A stretch of DNA of 64,000 nt from Prorocentrum cordatum (GCA_963575745.1 CAUYUJ010000365.1:50817-114816), one strand, 5' to 3'; shown: positions 40,932-52,080, counted from the first letter of the stretch. Translations and numbers: made by a program. Notes: generated by a model not told the origin, from the letters alone.

Positions 40932-41150
40932 GCCTGGCCTCTGGACCTCGGACCTCCGAAGCCAATCATTCCCTCGCCAGCGCCGTCTCCCAAGGAGGCA
41001 AAGCAGGACGGATATAAGACGACCGACAACGGGGCTGGCCCGTCGGGCGTGGCCATGGGGAAGCAACAAGTTGGGCTGGCGTCCTTGCTGGGCGAGGCAT
41101 CGCACATCTCGGCCCTCCTCGGTGGATTCACGGCTAGCCATGGGGGGGGG
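40932..41150 (+). CDS. Candidate exon 6 of gene C (two possible frames)
   Basis: A strong pyrimidine tract ending CTTCCAG at 40931 precedes the block. Using the phase of exon 5 gives GLASGPRTSEANHSLASAVS and a stop near 41020. The phase-0 frame gives PPKPIIPSPAPSPKEAKQDG, KTTDNGAGPSGVAMGKQQVG and LASLLGEASHISALLGGFTA. The longer frame looks more protein-like, so a one-base indel or an alternative splice is likely. Confidence 0.4.
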
Positions 41151-41310
41151 GGATGCGCGACAGGGGTCCAGGAGGATGCAAGAACCTTGGGCCCTAAACC
41201 GTTGCTCCTCCGTCGCTCGCTTCCTCCTCCCCCTGAGGGGCCTCATCCTCCTCCTCATCTCCCTCCTCCTCCCCCTCCTCTTCTTCCTTCACCTCCCCCT
41301 CTTCCTGAGT

Positions 41311-41505
41311 CGAGGCCTCTCCGACCCAGAGCTCAATCCGCTGCCCATCCGCGTGCGGGAGGCGAAAGCGAAGGGCACTGGCGTCCTCGCTGCCTTCGAC
41401 GGCCAGATCAAAAAGAACTTGAGCTCGATCAATGATGCGACAAAGCTCATTACCGATATGATCCAGGGGGCGTCGCCATCTCAGCTTGGCGCGTCGATCG
41501 AGGAT
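41311..41505 (+). CDS. Candidate exon 7 of gene C
   Basis: A CTC-rich tract ending CTTCCTGAG precedes RGLSDPELNPLPIRVREAKA, GVLAAFDGQIKKNLSSINDA and TKLITDMIQGASPSQLGASI, a predicted coiled or helical region. The frame runs on into the palindromes at 41.53-41.60 kb and stops at 41593-41595. Confidence 0.45.
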
Positions 41506-41528
41506 CCAAGGATCGATCGATCGATCGG

Positions 41529-41600
41529 CCCTCGAGTCGACTCGAGGGTTACTCGGGTGATGGCTAGCGCAGAGAAAGATCGTTCTCTGCGCTAGCCATC
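41529..41600. repeat. Adjacent perfect palindrome and perfect hairpin
   Basis: CCCTCGAGTCGACTCGAGGG at 41529-41548 is a 20-bp perfect palindrome. Ten bases later GATGGCTAGCGCAGAGAA (41559-41576) and its exact complement (41583-41600) form an 18-bp stem with the loop AGATCG. Confidence 0.92.
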
Positions 41601-41764
41601 GCCCGTTCGCAACCGACATACCCCAACTTTGTTCGATGTTAGGCTTACCGCTAATCGCGCCCAGGTCTCCGCGCGATGCCGCGGGCGTGAAGGCCCGCGT
41701 CGCGGGGGCCTCTGCGCGCGGCCGCGGGGGCCAGCCCACGGGCGCAGCAGAAGGAGGCGGATAA

Positions 41765-42185
41765 TGATGAGGGAGATAATGTCGATGATGGGGACGAGGG
41801 CGAAGGGTGAAAAGGATTAGAAAGAAAGAGGATACTGATGATGCGAGGGAGGAGAAGGAGGAGGAGGAGGAGGAAGAGGAGGAGGAGGAGGATAAGTATG
41901 GGAAGGAGGGGAAGGATAATGAGAAGTATGAGAGGTAGAAGGAGGATGAGGAGGAGGAGGAGGAGGATGAGAAGTATGAGAGGGAAGGGGGATCATGAGA
42001 GGGGGGGGGGGAAGGAGGACGAGGATTATGAGAGGGAGAGGGTGAGAAGTATGAGAGGGAGGGGGAGGGGGAGGATAAGTAGGAGGAGGAGGAGGAGGAG
42101 GACACATATGAGAGGGAGGGAAGGAGGAGTATGAGAGGGAGGGGGGGGAATGAGGATGAGGATTATGAGAGGGAGGAGAAGGATG
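41765..42185. repeat. GAG/GATGAGAG purine repeat (intron of gene C)
   Basis: AGGAGGA and TATGAGAGGGA words recur. It lies between exons 7 and 8. Confidence 0.75.
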
Positions 42186-42207
42186 AAAAGCATGATAGGA
42201 GGAGTGA

Positions 42208-42316
42208 GTCTAGCAACCCCTTGGCCTTCCCAGAGGCCAAGAACTTGCTCGGCATCATCCAGCCCTTGGTGGGCGCCTTCCTTTCGGCCCAGAGGGCGCT
42301 CGAGACGACCAAGTAA
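42208..42316 (+). CDS. Candidate terminal exon 8 of gene C
   Basis: After GGAGTGAG the frame reads SSNPLAFPEAKNLLGIIQPL and VGAFLSAQRALETTK to TAA at 42314-42316. It is hydrophobic and helix-like, and unlike its purine-repeat surroundings. A natural end for the gene. Confidence 0.45.
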
Positions 42317-42439
42317 AAGAGATGGCAGGGGATTGCTTCGGGCGCGGTCGACGACTGCGACAACAGCGCAGCGGTGGCGGCAATTCCAGTGGCGGAGGTG
42401 GCGGCGGTTGCCGATCGGCAGCGGTGGCAGCGACGGCCA

Positions 42440-42578
42440 AGAAGTAGAGGGCGAGGGAGGATAGGGGAGGGATGAGGAGGAGGGGGGTATATTATAGGGG
42501 GGGGGGAAGGAACGGAGGGGAGAGGGTAGTTCAGGTATAATCAGAGGACCCCGACCCCCGCCCCTCCCCAGGGAGGAT

Positions 42579-42609
<31 letters not shown>

Positions 42610-42700
42610 GGGGCGGAGAGAGATGCGAGGGGAGAGGATCGTTCCGGCATAATCAAGGGAATTGCCACCCCTCTTCCAAGGGGGAGGGGGGGGGGGCTAG
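42440..42700. repeat. G-rich tracts including G28 at 42579-42606
   Basis: Two related CAGG(T/C)ATAATCA ... CC(C/A)CC-type segments near 42532 and 42644 flank the G tract. Confidence 0.75.
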
Positions 42701-42887
42701 ATTGCGCGTGCAAGGGCTTGCAAGTATAGCTTTAGCGCCGACATCTTCGATTGCGGATGTTGTGCAAGCGTTCCCGAAGCGTTTTTGTTGGCGGACCGCG
42801 TGAGATCGGTCAGAGAAAGGCGCTCCCACTCAGCCCTCCTAGATACATGTGTTGCCTCGATCGGTTAATGTGGTTGAATAGCTGTGA

Positions 42888-43019
42888 TGCAAGTTGCAGG
42901 TTGCATTCCTCGGCGTGTGTTGATCTCTCGAGCTCGGCATTGGGATTGACTGCTGCAAGTTGCAGGTTGCATTCCTCGGCGCGCGTTGATCTCTCGAGCT
43001 CGGCATTGGGGTTGAGCGC
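42888..43019 (+). repeat. 66-bp tandem duplication, in-frame (22 residues)
   Basis: Copies at 42888-42953 and 42954-43019 differ at few bases and encode ASCRLHSSACVDLSSSALGL and ASCRLHSSARVDLSSSALGL. The enclosing 133-codon plus frame (42751-43152) has no recognised domain. Confidence 0.85.
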
Positions 43020-43362
43020 GTTCGCAGTAGCATTGCATTTCGATATTCGCATCGTCCACTTCTTGGGCCGACGGTTGCGGTTGAGCACGGGGGCTCGAGC
43101 AGAAAGCCATGAGGAGGACCGAGGAGGGCGAGGAGGAGGACCCACTGCATGACCTCAGAAGGGTCGTTGGAAGTGCCGCGCACAACTTGGTTGGCGATCA
43201 ACCGTTCAGCTATCGGCTGGCAGGTTGACCAGGTCAGGGCGCTCGGATCCGTAACCATTTAGGCTCAAAGTGTACTCAAGTTCACTTGTATCACTCGTTT
43301 CACTTGGACTGCAAGTCTCACTTGAACTGATCGTTTCACTCGCCTCACTTGCGTCGCGCCCG

Positions 43363-45296
43363 ATGGCGGCTCGAGCGTGTGCGGAGGCCGTGTCCTTGGA
43401 GAGGGCGCAGGGCGATCTTCCGATCACAGACGGCGGGGAGGGCCTCAGGAAGCACCTCCTGGGCCAATTCAAAGCTGGCGCAATGCCAGCTACAATGGTG
43501 CATGCAATTTGTTTCCATGCTGTCAGAGCGGGCGCCCGCGGCGTCGAGGACATTGCATTCGCACCAGAGAGCACGCATCACGACCAGCGCCTCGCCCAAG
43601 TTCTGCAGGCCCCATCTAAGAACCCGTTCTTTACACCTCTGGTCCCAATGCGGGACAAAGCTACAGAAGAGAGACGGCTGATCCCATTCCCAATGAATTT
43701 GCCGCGCGATCAGTATGCCGAGTCGTTTCACGAGGACCCGTCTCAATTCAACCCGGGCAATTATCCAGCTGAGAACATCCCGCCCACGCTGAAGACCCAC
43801 GAGGTTTTTTTTGTTGAACGAGGATAACTGTGGACAGGTTACTCCTTTTGGATATTTTTCAGACGCGTTCCCGACGACGAAAAAGGATGCATGCATCGCA
43901 CACTACTTCTCCAACTGTTTGACAGGGGTCAGACATCTCATATGTGTTGTTCGAAAATCTGACTTCTGCCGCTGCGGGTGCCGTGGCTTCTGTGCACTCG
44001 GCGCGATATAAGGAGTCATAACTGGGTCATTTAATGTGTTGGCTCTGGGGTTGCACCCTCTTCTCGACCACGAACAGAAACCTTTCCAAGACGAGCTGCG
44101 AGCTGCAAAACACGGCTTCCCCATCGCTGAAGGACGGGTCGGCGCTCTATGTGAGCTGCGGGCAGATTTATTGGAGATCGTTGAAGGATGTGGCCTAAAG
44201 AATTGGTCTATTTTTAAAACCCATGCTTTGCGTGTGGGTGCCACAAGCACTTTCTGTTCAAGTTTCCGTCTTCAAAGGCCTCGTGTGAATGGCAGCCGAG
44301 AGATAAGGCAGCTTATAACATCATGGTCCAACGGTCTCTAGTGAAGAGAACAGTTACCAGCCAACCCCAACTCCGCCGACTTATGCGTTGCATGCATTCC
44401 GACGAAGAAATCCATGGGTACGGGTTGCGCGTTCCTTTCCAGAGTTAGACCTCTGTAGAATCTTTCGTCTTTTGGAGGATGGCGACGTGCACGACGTGCA
44501 CGAACTTAAGGACGTGCCGATCCCAGCAAGACTTACTTTCTTCGACATTGGCATCAACATGGGCCTGAACTTGCTGTGCCCTCTCTTCTCAATTATTGGG
44601 TTCGTATGCGAGATGATCCACCTTGACTGCATGCGCATATTAGGCCTCGGAGTTGCACAATGGCTCGTCGGCTCGATTTTCTTTCTTCTGATCAGAGAGA
44701 ACTTCGCGCAGTCAATGTTGGTTCGGGCCAAAGGCCGCCGCAAGGCGAACCTCATGCACTTGCGCAGGCGGATGAAGTCATTTTACGCCACGAACCCGCG
44801 TACGTCGAGCACTGGCAATAACAGGAGTCGTATAGGTAAGATCACCATGGCCATGATCAAGAACGGCCGCTTGTCTTCTAAGGCCGCCGAGACGCGGCAT
44901 CTGTTGCCCCTTGCCAAGATTTCATTAACCGAGAACCAGCATCTTTTGTCTAGGAACGACGTGCTGCTTAAGCAAGCATGTGACGAGCACTGCAAAGTCC
45001 ACGACGTGATGCAGTTTGAGCCCCGCCAGATGTCGGCGGATGGCATCGAGCGCGCGCAAAGATCGGCGCTGCGCCTTCTCCAGTTTTGGAAGTCTCGGGG
45101 CGGGGGGCTTGTCTTTAAGCATCGCGTGGCTGCGCATCTCATTTTTAATGCTGAGAAGCTCGGCAATCCGCTGTGCTACTGGTGCTACCCAGATGAACGG
45201 GGGAACCGCGTCATGGCTCGCGTCGCTCGTTCTGCCCACGGAGGATCCACACTTTATAGTGCATTTATGGGGAAGGTCTTTCCTGATATGCTTTAA
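43363..45296 (+). pseudogene. Decayed gene for a large protein with a CxCGCRGxC motif, unknown family
   Basis: Three plus frames join in order. ATG at 43363 opens MAARACAEAVSLERAQGDLP, running through PLVPMRDKATEERRLIPFPM to a T8 tract at 43804-43811. The frame then shifts to DNCGQVTPFGYFSDAFPTTK and a Cys motif RKSDFCRCGCRGFCALGAI, ending in an in-frame TAA at 44009-44011. The same frame resumes with LALGLHPLLDHEQKPFQDEL and LKNWSIFKTHALRVGA. A third frame from about 44343 carries GLNLLCPLFSIIGFVCEMIH, a CMRILGLGVAQWLVGSIFF stretch, a SRIGKITMAMI block, and a C-terminal FMGKVFPDML stop at 45296. The total is about 640 residues. It looks like a member of a dispersed dinoflagellate family, perhaps element-derived, but I cannot name it. 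Confidence 0.6.
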
Positions 45297-45329
45297 GTAT
45301 TTAAGTGGTCTTAGGTGTTTATAGGCTGT

Positions 45330-45660
45330 GGAGCAGAAAACCTCCTCCTCCTCATCCTCGATCCCCTGGAGATCCACCTCCTCGTCCTTCCTCCCTCCCC
45401 TTCCTCGCCCTCCTCGCCCTCCTCGTCTCCCTCGCCCTCCTCGTCGACTCCTCGAGGATCCAAAGGGGGGGGGGGGGGGGCGAGGAGGGGGGGGGGGGGG
45501 GGGGGGAGGAGGAGGAGGACGGTCGTCGCCCTCCTCGCCCCCCCCCCCCCCCCCCCCATTTCTTCCTCTTCGAGGATCCTCCAGGAAGAGGAGGAAGAGG
45601 AGGAGAAGGATCCTGTTTCCTATCTCGCCCCTCCGCCCCCCCGCGCATCCTCTGGGGCCT
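45330..45660. repeat. CTC and G/C homopolymer cluster
   Basis: CTC-rich words, G16 and G22 tracts (45465-45508) and a C tract at 45540-45557. G and C tracts face each other and could pair. Confidence 0.8.
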
Positions 45661-45699
45661 GCGCGCGCCGCGCGGCGGCGGCCGATCGGCGGCTCTCCC

Positions 45700-45840
45700 A
45701 GAAGGGGAGGTGGGGCCAAAGGAACAAGGGAGGGGAAGCGTCGGTCGCCACGCGGCCGCCGAGAAGGGAAGGCGGGGCCAAAGGAACATGGGGGGAGACG
45801 CGTCGGTCGCCGCGCGGCCGCGCGGCAGGAGCGCCGCACG
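45700..45840 (+). repeat. 62-bp tandem pair
   Basis: GGGGCCAAAGGAACA at 45712 and 45774, each followed by GCGTCGGTCGCC and CGCGGCCGC. Confidence 0.75.
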
Positions 45841-46015
45841 CACTCGCGCGACTGGGCGCGCCGTGCTCGAACGGCAGGAAATGCCATCTGCTTTTTCTCT
45901 CGTCTTGCTTGCTCCCTCGAGGGGGGCGCTCGCCCGTGCTAAGCTGCTCTGCCTGTTCGCCCCCCCCCCCCCCCCCCCTTCCGCCGACGTCCGGCGAGAG
46001 TTCGAAGAGGCAGAA
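45841..46015. other. No gene seen
   Basis: GC-rich sequence with a C18 tract at about 45961. Confidence 0.4.
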
Positions 46016-46262
46016 GTAGAAGTAGAAGTACAAGTACAAGTATAAGCATGCGTACACGTAGGAAGTAAACTTAGAAGTACATGTACAAGTACGAGATAAA
46101 CATGCGTAGGAAGTAAAGGTACAAGTGCAAGTATACGCAAAAGCAAAACTATCAGTAAAACTAGACGTATGATGTAAACATAAAAGTACACGTAGAAGTA
46201 CACTTAGAAGTACAAGTGCAAATGCAAATGACAATGAACGTAGAAGTAAACACAGATGTAGA
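46016..46262 (+). repeat. GTAGAAGTACAA-type minisatellite
   Basis: Imperfect 6-bp AAGTAC/AAGTAG units with ACGTAG and ATGCGT variants span 0.25 kb. Confidence 0.8.
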
Positions 46263-46309
46263 CGAGGAGGAGGCTCGAGGACGAGGAAACCTGGGTTTCG
46301 AGACCTCCC

Positions 46310-46500
46310 CCCCCCCCTCTTCCTCCTCCTGCTGCTGCTGCTGCTCCTCCCTCCTCCTCCCCCTCCTCCTCCTCGATCCTCCTCCTCCTCCTCCTCCTCC
46401 TCCTCCTCCTCCTCCTCCTCCTCCCTCTCCCTCTTCCTCCTCCTCCTTCTCCCTCCCCTTCCCTCCTCCTCGCCCTCCCTCTCCTCCTCCTCCTCGATGG
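46310..46500. repeat. (CTC)n/(CTG)n microsatellite
   Basis: Pure CTC run at 46376-46425 with CTGCTG before it. Confidence 0.9.
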
Positions 46501-46703
46501 CCCGAAGCGATGAATCAGGCAATGATCGTGTCGCGATTTTCAATTTTTATTTGGTTGCCTTTTGATGGCAGCTGGGCGCGGTTAGAGGTGGAGCCGAGGC
46601 TTCGCCTGCGCTGGCCCGTCGACGGGGCGCAGCCGCAACCGCAGCCACAGCCGCAGCCGCAGCCCTAGCGACGCCCCCGCGGGGCCGACTTGGACGATCC
46701 CTG

Positions 46704-46757
46704 CGCCGAGCGGCGATCGACCGATCGATATTCGATAAATTTATTTCGCCGCTCGGC
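46704..46757. repeat. 11-bp hairpin with AT-rich loop
   Basis: GCCGAGCGGCG (46704-46714) pairs perfectly with CGCCGCTCGGC (46747-46757). The 32-base loop contains CGATCGATATTCGATAAATT. Confidence 0.8.
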
Positions 46758-46764
46758 CACGCCC

Positions 46765-46890
46765 CGAAAACCAAGGCCCGTCGACGCCGACGAGTGGATC
46801 ACCAGCAGCGAGAGCAGCGACGCCGAGACCATATCGGAGAGCGAGCCCGAGACGATCGACAGCGACGAAGCCAGGCGCCGCGATCAATCT
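46765..46890 (+). CDS. Candidate acidic Ser-rich exon
   Basis: The frame reads PRKPRPVDADEWITSSESSD and AETISESEPETIDSDEARRR, with many S-x-x-E/D sites of casein-kinase-2 type, and then enters a CTC repeat. It looks like an exon from an intrinsically disordered region. No neighbouring exon was identified. Confidence 0.38.
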
Positions 46891-46985
46891 CCCCCCTCCT
46901 CCTCCTCCTCCTCCTCCTCCTCCTCCTCCTCCTCCTCCTCCTCCTCCTCCTCTTCCTCCTTTTCCCCCTCCTCCTCCCTCCCCCT
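46890..46985. repeat. (CTC)n microsatellite
   Basis: Nearly pure CTC, then TTCCCC variants. Confidence 0.9.
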
Positions 46986-47239
46986 TCCGCCTCGCCATCT
47001 TGGCTCGGCCCGTATACGCGTGGCGTGGATGTCCTACCTGGTAGCGGAGAACCCTACAAATCCAAATACAACGTGCATGTTGCATACCACCCGCACAAAT
47101 CTAAACACGTTACAGCGGCTGTATGACGGCTACAACGGCTGCAACTCTATGTTGAACGCGGCTTCGTTTCGTTGAAAGTCTTGCGCCCCATTTTCAATCC
47201 GCTCCCGATGAGAGCGCGCGTTGATTTTTTCAGGCGCTC

Positions 47240-47277
47240 GATTTTTTCAAGGCGCCTCAGCGCGCCTTGGAAAAATC
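47240..47277. repeat. 16-bp hairpin at the start of the 47-53 kb coding region
   Basis: GATTTTTTCAAGGCGC and GCGCGCCTTGGAAAAATC form a stem around CTCA with one mismatch and a bulge. It marks the border between unique DNA and the GPVRPEG reading frame. Confidence 0.75.
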
Positions 47278-49389
47278 ATGCCCCAGGATGTCTGGGCCTC
47301 CGCGTGAAGCAGGGCCCGTTAGGCCCGAAGGGGTCGCCGCGGTTGCGCCATCGGATTCGCAAGAAGAAGCAGGGCCCGTTAGGCCAGACGGGAGCGCGGT
47401 TTCGGTCTCATCGGTCTTCCAAACTGCAACAGGGCCCGTTAGGCCGAGAGGAAGTCGCGACGTCTCGAGCCCCCGCCCCCTCCCTGGCAGCCACCCAGAA
47501 CGGGGGTCGCAGCGGCGCCCGACGGCAGCGACCCGCGACTGCCCTGGGGGGGGGGGGCCCGCGGGAAGGCGCGCTTCCCCCCGACGGGGCCTCCGCTGCC
47601 GGCGGAGGCCCGCGCCCTGTAGGGGGTAGCAGCGCGGCGGCAGGGCAGCCAGCCCCGATGGAGGTTGAGGGCCTGCCCCCGGCCTCCCCCGTCGTGGTCG
47701 TCGCTGACAGCCGCGACCCAGCAGGGCCCGACCTCAGCTATGCCGACCCAGCGGGGCCCCTCGGGCAGGCGGGCCCCTCCCAGACGGACGTGGACGACCC
47801 CCCGGGCCACTCCGACGCGGTGGCGACCAGCAGCAGAGACCTTGGTGGACCAACCCTTGGAAGGGGCGGATCCAACGAGGACCCCCGGGCATCCGGCGCA
47901 GACAGCCCACGAGGGGCCCCGCGCGGAGGGGGCCGCTACCGAAGCAGCGGTGCCCGCGCGGAACAGCCCCACTGCAGGGGGCCGCGGAGGAACGCCTCCC
48001 AGCGCCCAGCCGAGGACCCCCTGCAGCGATCCAGCGACGAGCACTGCCGAAGCCGCCGCCGCGGCCAGCCACGGCCGCCCCGCCCTGGCCACAGCCGCAG
48101 TTGCGCGAGCCGTGGCGCCGTCGCCCGCTGCCGCCGCCGCGGCGGGCGCGGCGGCTGCCGCCGCTGCCGCCGCGGCGGGCCACGCCGCGGCGCTCGCCTG
48201 GATCCGCCATCAGCCAGGGGCCCCAATCGCTGCACTCCTAGGGCAGGCAGGCTGCCCGCGTCGAGCAGGGGCAGCCGCCTCCGCCGAGCAGGACCGACCG
48301 CCCGCGATCCTAGGACAGTGCGTCGACCCCCCTCCGATCGCCCCCCCCCATTCCCCCCTCGCTATCCCACCGCCTCCCGGCCTCCCCATTCCCTCTCCTG
48401 TGTCCATGGGCTCGCAAGGGGGCGAACCACGCCCTCCCGCCGTCTCCCGGGGAGAGGCCCCTCCCCGCGGAGGACCCCCCGGCCTGCCCACTATCTCCCG
48501 ACTGGTCCCCCGCAGATCACCGGCGCGCCACCGCGGGCGGAGGCGGGACCTCAGACTCTGAACCAGGCAGCGTCGGGCAGGACGCCAGAAGATTACGAGA
48601 CTGCACCGACGCCCACGCACGGTGGATGGGCGCCATAGGGCGCGCCGACTCTGGCTGGCGGCAAAGCCGCGAGAGCGACGGCCTGGCCAGCGGCCCACGG
48701 GTCGGCAGACTAGAGATGCACAGGAAGAGGAGGCACCATGGGAGCCCTTCCGTGGAACTACCAATGCGTCGAAGGTCCCGGCCTGGTGCGAGCTCGCGAA
48801 CAGAGGGGTCGAGCGCGCCCCCGCGCAGAGCCACAGCCTCGAGATGCTGGTGCATCGCAGCTGGAACCGGCGCCGCCCCGGCCACCCTGGAGCGCACCCG
48901 AACTCCCCTCTGCGGTCATCGCCCCCCGACCCGCGCGACGGGCTGCCAGCCCCGACCCGTCTAGCTGCCGCAAGCGCCCTGGCGCTCGTGGACCTGTCGG
49001 GGTTTGTCTGGTCAATCATGGGCGCCGATCATGAGGGCAGACTAGGGGGAATTCGACCAGATCCGGTGCAGATGCTCGCCCTCCGCCCAGTTCGCAAGCG
49101 TCGCGCGCGACCCCTTGATACGCGCTAGGAGACTCGACAGCGACAGCGCCAGCCCCATGAAACTGCAACTGGCGCGACCCAAATGAGAGGCCATGGCGGC
49201 GGCCGCGCACCACTGTGACCTCGGCATGGCTGCCGCAGACAGCCTACTGCCAGAGACCTTCCTCGCTCCCACCAGAGCTTGCCTCGACCAAGTCCCCAGG
49301 AACATGTCCGGGCCATGCAGGCCCGATGGAACAGTCGACCCCGTGGATGATGAAGCACGGGCCAGAGCACACAGAGCACGAACGCAGAA

Positions 49390-50260
49390 AGAACATCCTA
49401 CACCTCCCCGACCACGGCGACATGAGGAACTGGGCGAACAACAACGGAATCTTCAGCAGTCAGGGAGACGACGCGCTCTCACTCGAGCAATATGGACACC
49501 ACCCCGGACCAATTCCCTGGGCAGCACCGGCTCTGGACAGCGCCGCCCCCCGAGGGCCGGGCATCCCCGAAGTGTCCGTGCAAGGCGGAGACCCGTCAGC
49601 CGGCCCATGGCCTTGGAACACCGCCGCGCATCGCATGCTATTCGGCGACTTCTTCTGCCCCTCCACCCGCTGCGACTTTTCCGGGGCCTGGCAGCTTAGG
49701 GGGCCGATGGGGCGCTCCTGCATTGCCTGCCGTCGGCTGGCCGTTCCCTGGAGCATCGTTGAAGCCGTGTCGGCCTTGGACATCTACCAGCCACCCAACC
49801 ACCCGTTGGACGCCCTGGGACAAGACCTTTCCTTCCAACTGGCCAGGGTCGGAGCCAGATGCGCCCCGATAGCAGAGCACTTGTGCGCGCCCCGAGCGCC
49901 GGGCACAGTGGGCCACGCTGCGTCCTGGCTAGTCGGTGAGCTGCTCGGCGCGTGGAGGCGCATGGCCATGTGCCCAGGCGTCTGGATCAGCGGCCGAGTC
50001 CTTTGCAACTGGGACCTAGGAGAGGATCCCCAGCTCCGCGCAGCAGTGGCAGCGCTAACCCAGCTATGCGCCGCCTCCACACAATGGGCCGTCAACGCGC
50101 GCAGGCGCATGCGGGGCCTGATCGAGGCAAGCCCGACGCAGATGGAGCTGCACAGTTGGTTCCCGTCAGTGATCGCCAGGCCCAACATTGGAGCGACGCC
50201 CGCACCCCCCCATCGGCTTTTCCAGCGGGCAGCGCACCACCCTCCCGGATGGTGCATCTG
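49390..50260 (+). CDS. Longest central open block of the 47-53 kb region
   Basis: The block contains DMRNWANNNGIFSSQGDDAL and a Cys cluster CPSTRCDFSGAWQLRGPMGR followed by SCIACRRLAVPWSIVEAVSA, spaced C-x4-C ... C-x2-C, which could bind zinc. It then reads ALGQDLSFQLARVGARCAPI, GELLGAWRRMAMCPGVWISG and AALTQLCAASTQWAVNARRR, helical and Trp-containing. The frame is shared upstream only to about 49.38 kb. Before that a different frame carries the coherent sequence. No family is recognised. Confidence 0.4.
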
Positions 50261-51859
50261 TCAAGTGGGCAGACCTGATGCGGATCCCGACGCAGGTCGG
50301 GGGCCGCTACTTCGAGCAGACCACCCTCGATACGTCATCCCACGATAGCGAGCGGAGAAGTGCCACCCCCATGGGAGCGGCGGAGGTGATGCGCGGCGCG
50401 CTCCAGGCCATGGCAAGACGCCAAGGGCGCCCCATGCACGGCCAGATGGGGGCCGGCAGCACCGTTGGCAGGCTCGTCGTCGAAGCCGCGACAAGAAGGT
50501 TAAGATCCGAACGACTTACCAGCGCCGAAAGCCCCGTCGCCCATGCTCCGGGCAAGAGGCCGACCCCCCCCCTGGCCAGGCCGCGACCGCAGCACCAGCC
50601 AGCAGGAGTGACCCCCAGGACAGCTACTTCGACCTCAGCGTCGACGAACGGCGGCGCAGCGGGGCCCTCACCAACGAAATCAGGAGAATACGCGAACTGG
50701 TGGCCTCCGACCGCGTGCCTGCAGGTATGACATGGGGCAGCGCCCTGATCCCCTTTCATCTGGGACACCGCTGCAGACCGCGGCAGGAGGGTACTGAGGC
50801 GCACCCTGAGACGCCGGGATGGATGGCAGCATCATCGACGCTGCTGCCGCCCGATGGAGCGGACAAGCAGAACGCTCCTACCAGGACGCCCAGACTGTCG
50901 TCGCGGAGAGTGCTAGCAGGATCGCGGGCGGACCCCCAGCACCCCACGCCGACGCCCCACATGCTGGAGGTCACGTCCCCCCCAGACTACAGGAATACAT
51001 GATGGAGTGGCTAGACCCGCACGGCACGCTGCATAACAGCATTGTTTCTGGCGACAGACAGGCGGTGGAAGCCGGGGCGCGCGTCCGAGCGGAAAGGATG
51101 CGCGATAGACAGACCGACGTGCAGATAAGGACCAGCAGGACCACCCGCCCCCACGCAGGACGCCTTCCCCTCGGCAGGAGGACACCCAGAGTAACCGACC
51201 GATTCAGTAGGGCGAGCAGCGCGCGACCGCCCCGTGGCACGCCGACATCCGGCAATTGCTGGGCAGAGGGCCCGCCACCAGCGCCTTCGCCGCGTCCCTG
51301 CCAGCCCTGGAGCATCTGGATCGCGCCATCTTCCTTCTCGACGCTAGGCAGCGAGACGACGAGCAGAATGGCAGGCGCTCCGCGAGCATCCCGGAGGACA
51401 GATCGTCTATCAGCGGGGACCAGGCGCAGAGCTTGGCCCGCGGAATGCTGATCGAAGAGAGCCCTGGAAGAGCACCGGGAAGCTGGATCTCTCGAGCCAT
51501 CTGGTTGTGCCTGGCCCCCCACTGCCTACCCCTGCTCAGGCCTGTTCTGCAGGTAAGAGGCCTGAACCCAAGACCGTGCGAAATCATCGCCAGATGGCTC
51601 CCTCTGGCCGGAGTGCATGCCCCGGCAGACCTCGCACTCCGGCTCGGAACGGACGCCGAAGTCACCGGCCAACCCACTTACGCCACCCTGGACAACGAGC
51701 ACATCACGATCCTGCTAAGGAGACTCGGCGGGGCGGCTTGCTACACGCAGAACGAGGCCAACAAAATGGTGCGCGTACTGATCGAAAGTCTAGGAGATGG
51801 CATCGCCTCAGTCGGAGCGCCCCCTGCACCCTCCTGGGGGAAGGGGGAGGCCCTGTCCC

Positions 51860-52080
51860 CGTCCCATCCTGGGATTTCGGGGACGACAGCCCAGTATGCT
51901 TGTGTCGCAGTGGAGAGCTCGCAGGAGTAGCCGAGTTCTGATCCCCTGTGGGCAAAGGTTTCTCAGCGATTGTCTCGGGCAGTGGCGCCTCAGCCAGCCA
52001 GCTGTGTTTAGGGAAGGAGGTAGGTCCATGCCCATCCGGTGCCCGCAATGTCGCACAGACGACAGAGGCGGCGCCATCGT
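51860..52080 (+). pseudogene. Degenerate RING-like zinc motif spanning a frameshift
   Basis: One frame ends DDSPVCLCRSGELAGVAEF with TGA near 51939. Adding one base there would continue it as LIPCGQRFLSDCLGQW and later RCPQCRTDD in the next frame. The layout Cys-x-Cys ... PC-x-(H)-xx-(C)-xx-CL..W ... CP-x-CR is that of a RING finger. Gln replaces the zinc His and Leu replaces one Cys, so zinc binding is doubtful. Confidence 0.5.

Noticed and set aside
41529-41548. XhoI-SalI-XhoI-like palindrome as vector or adaptor sequence
   Set aside because: Flanking sequence is ordinary window DNA with related GATC words and no vector backbone is visible.
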